This document shows positions 57,370 through 64,000 of a stretch of 64,000 bases of DNA, piece by piece. The translations under genes and the position numbers were made by a program. The number at the start of each line of letters is the position of its first letter. The first letter of the stretch is position 1. Source of the DNA: Aureimonas glaciei (GTDB lineage Bacteria; Pseudomonadota; Alphaproteobacteria; Rhizobiales; Rhizobiaceae); the NCBI RefSeq assembly GCF_014643375.1, contig NZ_BMJJ01000001.1:62001-126000 (forward strand), in the 5' to 3' direction. The notes under the pieces were generated by a model. It was not told where the DNA came from. It searched no databases and saw only the letters and a list, made by a program, of their open reading frames with translations.

Positions 57370-57906
57370 TCAGAGCGCCTGGAGACCCAGCGCTCTGACT
57401 TCCGCCTGCCGACGGTCCGCGTCGAAGGCGAGAAAGAACTCGTCGAGCTGCGGCGGGGCGAGCTCGGTCTCCGACAGCATGGCATGCGCCTGGCCGCGGT
57501 GATGCGTCTGGTGAGTGAAGAGATGCAGGAGAAGCGCATCCGTGCGCTCGGCGACAGGGCCATCCTCGCCGCGATCGGTGGTGACGGTCGCCGAAAGATG
57601 CTCCTCGCGCAGCGCCCGACAGAAGCCGATCAGCCGGGCATCGCTCCGGGCCTGGCGCTGGCGCAGCGCTGCGGCGCAGTCCGCCTCGCGAAAATCCTCG
57701 AACACCTGCAGCCCCAGCCCGCCGCCGGTGAGCGCGTCGAGATAATAGAGGTCGACCGACAGGATGTGGTTGAGGGTGGCATGGAGCGAGGGAAAGAAGC
57801 CCGTCCGCTTCGCCCGGAAAGCCTCGTCGCCGAGCGCCTCCACCACCGTCAGCAGGCGGTGGTTCGACCAGGCGTTGTTCTCGGCCATTGCCCTGAAGAC
57901 CTGCAT
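57370..57906 (-). CDS. DinB-family protein
   Basis: 178-residue four-helix protein of the DinB/YfiT fold. The metal-binding His are visible: FPSLHATLNHILSVDLYYLD (His49 and neighbours) and LFTHQTHHRGQAHAMLSE (two His near 133-136). Members use divalent metal and thiols in varied transfer reactions; the substrate is unknown. It is convergent with the fzlA-like gene and 166 bp from the start of queG. Confidence 0.85.
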   Translation of the reverse strand: MQVFRAMAENNAWSNHRLLTVVEALGDEAFRAKRTGFFPSLHATLNHILSVDLYYLDALTGGGLGLQVFEDFREADCAAALRQRQARSDARLIGFCRALREEHLSATVTTDRGEDGPVAERTDALLLHLFTHQTHHRGQAHAMLSETELAPPQLDEFFLAFDADRRQAEVRALGLQAL

Positions 57907-58071
57907 ATCCTCCTCCTTTTCCGGCCGCGCCCCGTCGACGGTCTGTGACCGTCCGGCAGGGGGCCGCGCATCGGCATGACCGGGAAAAATAGCATCGGCG
58001 CCGATCCTGGCGAGGGCGCCCCGCGCTCTCGGCCGTGCGCGGTGCCGGCCGATCGTCTATATCCCTTCGCG

Positions 58072-59217
58072 ATGACAAAGGCCGCGCTCCGATCTTTCCT
58101 CCTTGCCGATGCCCGGCGCCTCGGCTTCGATGCCGTCGGCGTCGCGCCGGGGGAAGGCGACGTCACGGCAGCGGCGGGGCTCGACGCCTTCGTCGGCGAA
58201 GGCCGGCATGGCACCATGGACTGGATGCCGGAGACGCTGGAGCGCCGCCGCTCGGCCCGGTCGCTCTGGCCGGACGTCAACTCGATCATCGTCCTCGGCA
58301 TGAACTACGGGCCGGGGGAGAATCCGCTGGCGATCCTCGCGCGAAAGGACCGCGGCGCGATCTCGGTCTATGCCCGCCACCGCGACTATCACGACGTCAT
58401 CAAGGGCCGGCTGAAGGAACTGGGGTCGCGGCTGATCGCCCGGGCCGGCGGCGATTACGAGATGAAGGTCTTCGTCGACACCGCGCCGGTGATGGAAAAG
58501 CCGCTGGGCCAGATGGCCGGCCTCGGCTGGCAGGGCAAGCACACCAACCTCGTCTCGCGCGACTACGGCTCCTGGCTGTTCCTCGGCTCGATCTTCACCA
58601 CGCTCGACCTCGAGCCGGACGCGCCGGGGCGCGACCTTTGCGGCTCGTGCACGGCCTGCCAGGACGCCTGCCCGACCGCCGCCTTCCCCGCGCCCTACCG
58701 CCTGGATGCTAGGCGCTGCATCTCCTACCTCACCATCGAGACGAAAAAGCCGGTGCCGGCCGAGTTCCGCGTGGCGATGGGCAACCGCATCTATGGCTGC
58801 GACGACTGCCTCGCCGTCTGCCCCTGGAACAAGTTTGCGCAAGGCGCGCGCGAGGCGAAACTCGTCGCGCGCGATGAGCTGAAGGCGCCGCGCCTGGAAG
58901 ACCTGCTGGCGCTGGACGATGCCGGCTTTCGCACCCTGTTTTCCGGCTCGCCGGTGAAGCGGATCGGCCGGGAAAAGTTCGTGTCCAACTGCCTGATCGC
59001 CGCGGGCAATGCCGGCGATCCCGGCTTCCTCGGCGCGGTCAGGACGCATCTCGCGGATGCTGCGCCGCTGGTGCGGGCGATGGCGGTCTGGGCCCTCGGC
59101 CGCCTCGCGCCGGATGAGGCCTTGGCAAGGCGCCCCGCCGCCCTGCATAGCGAGGAGGACGAACGGGTGAGGAGCGAGTGGCATGCGCTGGACGAACAGG
59201 ATGCAGGCCGGCCCTGA
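58072..59217 (+). CDS. queG: Epoxyqueuosine reductase QueG
   Basis: Cobalamin- and 4Fe-4S-dependent last step of queuosine synthesis in tRNA. The 381-residue protein has two ferredoxin-type clusters, CGSCTACQDACPTAAF and CDDCLAVCPWNKFAQ, and the catalytic region FVDTAPVMEKPLGQMAGLGW. The ATG at 58072 follows TATAT by 14 bases with no ribosome site, so a leaderless start is possible; an upstream ATG at 57976 adds 32 unconserved residues. The next gene starts within its last 35 bp. Confidence 0.95.
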   Translation: MTKAALRSFLLADARRLGFDAVGVAPGEGDVTAAAGLDAFVGEGRHGTMDWMPETLERRRSARSLWPDVNSIIVLGMNYGPGENPLAILARKDRGAISVYARHRDYHDVIKGRLKELGSRLIARAGGDYEMKVFVDTAPVMEKPLGQMAGLGWQGKHTNLVSRDYGSWLFLGSIFTTLDLEPDAPGRDLCGSCTACQDACPTAAFPAPYRLDARRCISYLTIETKKPVPAEFRVAMGNRIYGCDDCLAVCPWNKFAQGAREAKLVARDELKAPRLEDLLALDDAGFRTLFSGSPVKRIGREKFVSNCLIAAGNAGDPGFLGAVRTHLADAAPLVRAMAVWALGRLAPDEALARRPAALHSEEDERVRSEWHALDEQDAGRP

Positions 59218-59656
59218 CGCCGGCGCCGGGACGCCTGCTCCCGCTGCCGAGGCGGGCGTCGGGCCGACGCTGCTGAGCCTCGAACGGGCGAAGGCTTCGC
59301 TGCGGGAGGGCCGGGGCGCCCTGATGGCTGGGATGGATCGCCGCGAGACGGTCGGCACGGCCGCCGTCGGCGCGCTGGCGGTCGGCGCCGAAGCTGTCGG
59401 TGCGCAGGCCGTCGGTGCGCAGGCTGTCGGCGCCCGAGCGACCGGCGCCCTGGCCATCGGCTCGCTCGCTTTCGGCGCCCTGGCGCTGGGGGCCGTCGCC
59501 GTCGGCGCCTTCGCGATCGGCCGGTTGTCGGTCCGCCAGGCGCGGATCGGCACGGCCGAGATCGGCCGGCTCCGGATCCACCGGCTCGAGGTCGACAGTT
59601 TTGGGCCGCCGGTGGCGCGGCGACGGCGCCGGATGTCGGCGGGAGGGAACGCCTGA
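59183..59656 (+). CDS. Pentad-repeat protein with a [A]-[VI]-G-A-x pattern
   Basis: 157-residue protein. Residues 56-140 are about 17 tandem pentads such as AVGAL, AVGAE, AVGAQ, AIGSL, ALGAV and AIGRL, a pattern that could form a short right-handed beta helix but that differs from canonical A(D/N)LxG pentapeptide repeats because Gly is central. The N-terminal part has a Pro/Ala stretch and the C-terminal end is basic (ARRRRRMSAGGNA). GAGGAG lies 8 nt before the ATG; it overlaps queG by 35 bp and its stop overlaps the next start (TGATG). Function is unknown. Confidence 0.75.
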   Translation: MRWTNRMQAGPDAGAGTPAPAAEAGVGPTLLSLERAKASLREGRGALMAGMDRRETVGTAAVGALAVGAEAVGAQAVGAQAVGARATGALAIGSLAFGALALGAVAVGAFAIGRLSVRQARIGTAEIGRLRIHRLEVDSFGPPVARRRRRMSAGGNA

Positions 59657-60525
59657 TGGCCATGCGCCTCTTCGTCTTCGGCTGCGGCTATTCGGCCACG
59701 GCCTTCGTCGACACGCTCGATCCCGCGGCGGTCGCCGGCGTCACCACGCGCTCGCCCGGCAAGGCGGCGGCCTTTGCCGCGCGCGGCCTCCCCGCCTACG
59801 TCTTCGATGGCACCCAGCCCGGCGAGGGGATCCCCGAAGCGCTGGCCGAAACGACGCATCTGCTCGTCTCGATCGCGCCGAAGGAGGAGGGTGATCCGGT
59901 CCTGCTGCAGTACCGTGACGCGGTGCTGACCGGCATGCCGAACCTTGCCTGGATCGGCTATCTCTCGACCGTCGGCGTCTATGGCAACCATGACGGCGGC
60001 TGGGTCGACGAGGAAACGCCCGTCCGGCCGGTGTCGCAGCGCTCGGTCGAGCGTGTCGACGCGGAGGAGGCCTGGACGGCGGTCGCCGCAGCGCGCGGCG
60101 TGCCGCTTGCCGTACTCCGGCTCTCCGGCATCTACGGCCCCGGTCGCAATGCGATGGTGAATCTTCGCGAGGGCAAAGCGCGGCGACTGGTGAAGCCCGG
60201 TCAGGTGTTCAACCGCATCCACGTCGCCGACATCGCCGGCGCCCTCACGCTTTTGGCCAGCCAGGATCTCGGTGGGGTGTTCAACGTCACCGACGACGAA
60301 CCCGCACCGCCGCAAGACGTGGTCGAATATGCGGCGAAACTGGCGCATTTTCCTGTTCCTCCGGCGATCGACTTCGACTCCGCGTTGCTGTCGCCGATGG
60401 CCAGAAGCTTCTATGGCGAGAACAAAAGGGTATCAAACGCCCGGTTGAAGTCCCTGGGATACACGTTTTCCTTTCCGACCTATCGCGAGGCCCTCGCCTG
60501 TCTCATAGGCGATAGCGGACGGTAA
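59656..60525 (+). CDS. SDR/NAD-dependent epimerase-like protein (YeeZ type)
   Basis: 289-residue NAD(P)-binding protein. The N terminus RLFVFGCGYSATAFVDTL is an extended SDR glycine-rich motif; STVGVYGNHDGGWVDEETPV and VLRLSGIYGPGRNAMVNL are typical of the YeeZ group. The start overlaps the pentad-repeat stop (TGATG), so queG, the pentad-repeat gene and this gene form an operon. Its substrate is unknown. Confidence 0.83.
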   Translation: MAMRLFVFGCGYSATAFVDTLDPAAVAGVTTRSPGKAAAFAARGLPAYVFDGTQPGEGIPEALAETTHLLVSIAPKEEGDPVLLQYRDAVLTGMPNLAWIGYLSTVGVYGNHDGGWVDEETPVRPVSQRSVERVDAEEAWTAVAAARGVPLAVLRLSGIYGPGRNAMVNLREGKARRLVKPGQVFNRIHVADIAGALTLLASQDLGGVFNVTDDEPAPPQDVVEYAAKLAHFPVPPAIDFDSALLSPMARSFYGENKRVSNARLKSLGYTFSFPTYREALACLIGDSGR

Positions 60526-60691
60526 GGATCACGAAAGAGCGGCCTTTTATTTCAAACGTTCATGTATCGTGTTGGAACCGACCCTTTTTTGGGCGGATCC
60601 CGTCGTCACTCAGGCCCCGTCAAACGCGGGGGCCACGAGGAGTTAAAGGCTCGGTCACCCGTGGTAAATCAACGGGATAAGGGCCGGACGC

Positions 60692-61093
60692 TTGAAGTTT
60701 GTGACGATGATCGCTGCCACCACAATCGCTGCCAGTACGCTGCTCGCCCCTGCCCTCGTGCAGACCGCGGAATCCAAGCCGAAGCTCGGCCTCTCCTGCG
60801 GCGGCGCCTCCTGGTACGCGCTGCGCTCGCGCACCGCTTCCGGCGAGATGATGAATCCGGCCGCGATGACCGCCGCGCACAAGACCTTGCCGCTCGGCTC
60901 GAAGGTGAAAGTGACCAACTTGCGCAACGGCAAGGCCGTGGTCGTGCGCATCAACGATCGCGGCCCCTTCATCAAGGGCCGGCTGATCGACCTCTCCCGC
61001 GGCGCGGCGAAGAAGCTCGGCTTCATCAGTGCCGGTCACACCCGCGTCCAGATCGAACCCGCCGACGGCTCGGTGAAGCAGGACTGCGCCTGA
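60692..61093 (+). CDS. rlpA: RlpA-like septal lytic transglycosylase
   Basis: 133-residue exported protein with a signal peptide (residues 1-27) and a DPBB domain: [45 protein letters not shown] and [15 protein letters not shown], the RlpA core. There is no lipobox Cys and no SPOR domain, so it is a short soluble form. The first codon is TTG at 60692 (alternatives GTG 60701, ATG 60707); AAGG lies 12 nt upstream. AT-rich sequence at 60541-60570 probably holds its promoter. Confidence 0.85.
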   Translation: MKFVTMIAATTIAASTLLAPALVQTAESKPKLGLSCGGASWYALRSRTASGEMMNPAAMTAAHKTLPLGSKVKVTNLRNGKAVVVRINDRGPFIKGRLIDLSRGAAKKLGFISAGHTRVQIEPADGSVKQDCA

Positions 61094-61263
61094 TCCCAAA
61101 GGGCGCCGGATGGCGGGCTTTTCCGCGTGTCGCGCGCCACCGGGGCATTGTCCCGCCCTGCCAATCCGGTATGGTCATTGCGTCGACTGAGCGAATGGCA
61201 TGAGGCCCGGCGTCACCGCCGGTGATCGCGGGCCACCCATCGCGTCGTCGCGTGGGGGACCCG

Positions 61264-61644
61264 ATGAAACACCTGACCATTCTGCTGACCCTGTCGGCGC
61301 TTTGCTCACCGGCCGGTGTCGCCGCGGCGCAGACGGCGATGGATCCGATCGAGAGCTACTGCGCCACCATGGGCGACGAGGATCATTTCGCCTCGGACGG
61401 CTACCAGCTGAAAAGCGCGGCGGCGATCATCCGTCAGGACCGCGCCAATTTCCACGCTTTCGGCAAGCGCGATCCCAGCGACGAGGACGATTCGACCTTC
61501 GCCTCCAAGGCCAACCGGGCGCGTCTTGAGGTGATGCTGAAGCGCGGCAGCATCGACCGCGCCGATGCCCGCCGGATCGTCAACGGCACGCCCGACGTCT
61601 GCATCGACGTCTACGAGGACTACATCGACGTCGTCGTGAACTGA
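61264..61644 (+). CDS. Secreted hypothetical protein
   Basis: 126-residue protein with a signal peptide (KHLTILLTLSALCSPAGVAAAQ). The mature part of about 100 residues has a Cys pair (in ESYCATMGDED and DVCIDVYEDYIDVVVN) and an acidic middle (DPSDEDDSTFAS). No domain is recognised. GGGGGAC precedes the ATG. It stands alone between rlpA and convergent tctA. Confidence 0.7.
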   Translation: MKHLTILLTLSALCSPAGVAAAQTAMDPIESYCATMGDEDHFASDGYQLKSAAAIIRQDRANFHAFGKRDPSDEDDSTFASKANRARLEVMLKRGSIDRADARRIVNGTPDVCIDVYEDYIDVVVN

Positions 61645-61787
61645 CGGGCTCAGACGGCCCAGCCGGAGCCGGCGTGGCGATCCGCCTGTCGGGACCGGGA
61701 TCTTAGATCGGAGCGCGCCGCCCCGGCACAAGGCAAGTCTGCCGGCGGGCCGGCACCGCGGTGAGAGGCCCGGCGCTACGCCGAACG

Positions 61788-63293
61788 CTATTCGTCCTCG
61801 ACGAACACTTCCTGCCGCTTACGGCGGACCTGCGGCAGGACCGCGATGACCACGGCGGCGACGGCCAGCGCCAAGAGCGCCGCCGAGATCGGCCGCTCGA
61901 CGAAGATCATGAGGTCGCCGCGGTGGCGGATCATCGCCCGGCGGAAATGGTCCTCGAGCAGCGGGCCGAGGACGAAGCCGAGCAGCAGCGGCGCCGGCTC
62001 GCAGCCGAGCTTCATCAGGACGTAGCCGACGATCCCGAAGAACACGATGGCGTAGATGTCGAACGGGTTCTGGTCGATCGAGTAGCAGCCGAGGCAGGCG
62101 AAGGCGATGATGGCCGGGAACAGCACCTTGTAGGGAATGGTCAGGAGCTTCACCCACAGCCCGATCAGCGGCAGGTTCAGGAGCACCAGCATCAGATTGC
62201 CGACCCACATCGAGACGATGATGCCCCAGAACAGCGCCGGCTCGTCGGTGATGACGTTCGGCCCGGGGGTGATCCCTTGCGTGATGAAGGCGCCGATCAT
62301 CAGCGCCATCACCGGATGGGCGGGAATGCCGAGGGTGAGGAGCGGGATGAACGAGGTCTGCGCGGCGGCGTTGTTGGCGCTCTCCGGCCCGGCGACGCCG
62401 GCGATGGCGCCCTTGCCGAACTCTTCGGGATGTTTCGAGACGCGCTTTTCCACGGCGTAGGAGGCGAAGGAGGCGAGCACGTGCCCGCCGCCCGGCAGGA
62501 TGCCGAGGATCGAGCCGAGCGCCGTGCCGCGCAGAACGGGGGCGATGATAGCTTTAAAGTCCGCCTTGGTCAGCCAGAGGTTCTTGACCGTCTTGACCAT
62601 GACGTCGCGCGTCTTCTCGTTCTCCAGATTGCGCAGGATCTCGGCGACACCGAAAATGCCGATCGCCACCGAGACGAAGCTGATGCCGGCATAGAGCTCG
62701 GGAAAGCCGAAAGAATAGCGCGGCGTGCCGTCGAAGCCGTCCTGGCCGACGGTGCCGAGGAGGATGCCGAGCACGATCATCGCCAGCGCCTTCAAGACCG
62801 AGCCCTGCGCCAGCGCGATCGAGGCGAGGAGGCCGAGGATGATCAGCGAGAAATATTCCGGCGCGGAGAAGGAGAGGGCGACGGCGGCGAGCGGCGGGGC
62901 GGCGAGCACTAGGATGAAGGTCGCGACCGTGCCGGCGAAGAAGGATCCGAGCGCGGCGGTGGCCAGCGCCGGCCCGGCGCGGCCTTGCTTGGCCATCTGG
63001 TAGCCGTCGATGGCCGTCACCGCCGAGGAGGATTCGCCCGGCAGGTTGATCAGGATCGCCGTGGTCGAGCCGCCATACTGCGCGCCGTAGTAGATGCCGG
63101 CGAGCATGATGAGGGCGGTGACCGGCGCGAAGGCGAAGGTGATCGGCAGGAGCATGGCGATCGTCGCGGTCGGGCCGATGCCCGGCAGGACGCCGACCAG
63201 GGTGCCGAGCAGCACGCCGACGAAGCAGTAGAGAAGATTGATGGGATCGAGCGCGGTCTGGAAGCCGAGGGCGAGATTGGCGACGAGATCCAT
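61788..63293 (-). CDS. tctA: TctA, large membrane subunit of a tripartite tricarboxylate transporter
   Basis: 501-residue membrane protein with about 12 helices. The family signature VLLGTLVGVLPGIGPTATIAML near residue 30 and the YGGSTTAILINLPGESSSAVT motif near 75 mark TctA. It works with TctB and a periplasmic TctC to import citrate-like or other carboxylates by a Na+- or proton-driven route. tctB is 4 bp upstream and a TctC tail follows it, giving the order C-B-A on the reverse strand. The substrate is unknown. Confidence 0.95.
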   Translation of the reverse strand: MDLVANLALGFQTALDPINLLYCFVGVLLGTLVGVLPGIGPTATIAMLLPITFAFAPVTALIMLAGIYYGAQYGGSTTAILINLPGESSSAVTAIDGYQMAKQGRAGPALATAALGSFFAGTVATFILVLAAPPLAAVALSFSAPEYFSLIILGLLASIALAQGSVLKALAMIVLGILLGTVGQDGFDGTPRYSFGFPELYAGISFVSVAIGIFGVAEILRNLENEKTRDVMVKTVKNLWLTKADFKAIIAPVLRGTALGSILGILPGGGHVLASFASYAVEKRVSKHPEEFGKGAIAGVAGPESANNAAAQTSFIPLLTLGIPAHPVMALMIGAFITQGITPGPNVITDEPALFWGIIVSMWVGNLMLVLLNLPLIGLWVKLLTIPYKVLFPAIIAFACLGCYSIDQNPFDIYAIVFFGIVGYVLMKLGCEPAPLLLGFVLGPLLEDHFRRAMIRHRGDLMIFVERPISAALLALAVAAVVIAVLPQVRRKRQEVFVEDE

Positions 63294-63297
63294 CAGG

Positions 63298-63762
63298 TCA
63301 GAACCTCGTCCAGGGGCCGAACAGCGGCACGGTGACGCCGAGCCCGCGCACGAAGATGACGTAGCAGACGAGCGTCATTCCGGCGGCCAGCGCCAGGGCG
63401 GCCCAGGGCGCCAGCGTGCGGCTGGCGAGCGCGCTGACCAGCACGGTGACGAACAGCGTCGGCACCAGGCCGAGGCCGCGGACGCAGGCGCCGAAGAAAA
63501 TAAGGGCGCCCAAGATCAGCACCGCGCCGCGCCACGGCACCGGCCCGAGGTCCTCGGCGATGCCGCGGTGGAGAAGCCCCTTGATCAGGATCGCGACGCC
63601 GAAGCCGGCCAGCAGCAGGCCGAGGCCGAAGGGAAAGAAACCCGCGCCCATGCGCAGCGCCGTGCCCATGGGATAGCCGAGCGCGGTGAACGCGAAGGCC
63701 GCGCCGAAGCCGAGAAAGATGAGGCCCGACAGGATGTCCTTGACGGATTTCTGTAAGTGCAC
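63298..63762 (-). CDS. tctB: TctB, small membrane subunit of a tripartite tricarboxylate transporter
   Basis: 154-residue protein with four hydrophobic helices: KSVKDILSGLIFLGFGAAFA, MGAGFFPFGLGLLLAGFGVA, GAVLILGALIFFGACV and the C-terminal WAALALAAGMTLVCYVIFVR. GTG at 63762 is the start: AAGG lies 7 nt upstream. The frame continues upstream into the palindromic repeat, which would give a false extension with SPLEGEMPG. It is 4 bp from tctA. Confidence 0.88.
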   Translation of the reverse strand: MHLQKSVKDILSGLIFLGFGAAFAFTALGYPMGTALRMGAGFFPFGLGLLLAGFGVAILIKGLLHRGIAEDLGPVPWRGAVLILGALIFFGACVRGLGLVPTLFVTVLVSALASRTLAPWAALALAAGMTLVCYVIFVRGLGVTVPLFGPWTRF

Positions 63763-63814
63763 GGGGGACCTTTCGGGGGGCGCATGAGAGCACAATGGCA
63801 AGAATTGCGGCGGT

Positions 63815-63932
63815 GTGCCCCCCTCTGCCCTGCCGGGCATCTCCCCCTCAAGGGGGGAGATCAGGCGCGCGGCCGTCGGTGCTTGGCCGATCTCCCCCCT
63901 TGAGGGGGAGATGCCGGTAGGCAGAGGGGGGT
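63815..63932. repeat. Nested inverted-repeat element, copy 2
   Basis: Left arm from GCCCCCCTCTGCCC through ATCTCCCCCTCAAGGGGG and right arm CTTGAGGGGGAGATGCC to GCAGAGGGGGG, near-complementary to each other and to copy 1 at 26401. It lies between the tctC tail and tctB. Confidence 0.85.
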
Positions 63933-63975
63933 GAAGCAGCCGAGGCGGTGATGAGGCGCCCACCCCCCATAAATC

Positions 63976-64000
63976 TTAGTCGGCGAATACGCCGGCCTTT
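63976..64000 (-). CDS. tctC: C-terminal end of a probable TctC solute-binding protein (partial)
   Basis: The last codons on the reverse strand read KAGVFAD and a TAA stop at 63976. Reading frame and position upstream of tctB fit the end of a TctC-type periplasmic binding protein. Only seven residues are visible, so this is inference from context. Confidence 0.4.

Noticed and set aside
58057-60348. Long antisense frame over queG, the pentad-repeat gene and the SDR
   Set aside because: It covers three overlapping, well-supported genes and its product is low complexity.
63763-63963. N-terminal extension of TctB in the open frame
   Set aside because: It is a translation of the palindromic repeat; the GTG at 63762 has a ribosome site and starts the conserved sequence.

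Overview
The window looks like a high-GC (roughly two thirds G+C) alphaproteobacterial chromosome of the order Hyphomicrobiales (Rhizobiales); an Aurantimonadaceae-like lineage is possible but the sequence alone does not prove it. Supporting evidence is the gene content and order (mnmG-mnmE-rho, secB, timA, mltA, dnaQ-coaE-aroE-maf / hemE-hemJ, aroA-cmk-rpsA beside a FYDLN-acid protein and tRNA-Ala, hisB-DUF2628-hisH-hisA, NDUFA9-like, uppP, fzlA-like, queG). A class II EPSP synthase, DUF1127 and DUF1402 proteins also fit.

The region appears to be origin-proximal. The 533-bp gap between maf and hemE (14820-15352) has the hallmarks of oriC: degenerate DnaA boxes, an inverted box pair next to an AT-rich stretch, GANTC sites, and divergent flanking genes. 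Four near-matches to the alphaproteobacterial parS site (ParB/KorB-type, core GTTTCACGTGAAAC) lie at 625, 1011, 40077 and 45080. parAB themselves are not in the window.

Layout. 1-14819: tRNA modification (mnmG, mnmE), YbaK deacylase, rho, a PQQ glucose dehydrogenase with an unusual Ala/Pro insertion, secB, fxsA, timA, mltA, smr, an XRE regulator, dnaQ, coaE, aroE, maf. 14820-24816: oriC, hemE, hemJ, a serine hydrolase, a DUF1402 protein, a 26-residue membrane peptide, a glutamine amidotransferase, hslU, a LuxR solo and opgD. 25065-33545: coaA, hisE, hisF, a J-domain-like protein, two small charged proteins, rpsA, cmk, aroA, the FYDLN protein. 33825-43823: tRNA-Ala, a receiver protein, three type II toxin-antitoxin modules (HigBA-, BrnTA- and VapBC-like), DUF1127, a membrane/ferredoxin/cyclase fusion, hslV, hisB to hisA, an RNase D-like nuclease. 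43824-49691: ppk2, a CorA/ZntB-type channel, DUF3297, cfa, and a GAF-GGDEF-EAL protein. 49979-53213: a lower-GC island with an acyltransferase and a dead tRNA-associated integrase next to tRNA-Leu(CAG). 53614-61644: NDUFA9-like protein, TSUP exporter, uppP, fzlA-like, DinB-like, queG, a pentad-repeat protein, an SDR, RlpA, a secreted protein. 61788-64000: tctA, tctB and the tail of a probable tctC.

Two operons that are usually compact in this order are split here. hslU and hslV lie 16 kb apart. hisF-hisE-coaA are inverted and 11 kb away from hisB-hisH-hisA. Dispersed palindromic repeats lie at several of the junctions. No IS element, CRISPR array or rRNA operon was seen. Most named genes are core housekeeping genes; the most unusual items are the redox-sensor-like cyclase, the pentad-repeat protein, the DUF1402 protein with lysozyme-like motifs, and the clustered TA modules with palindromic operators.
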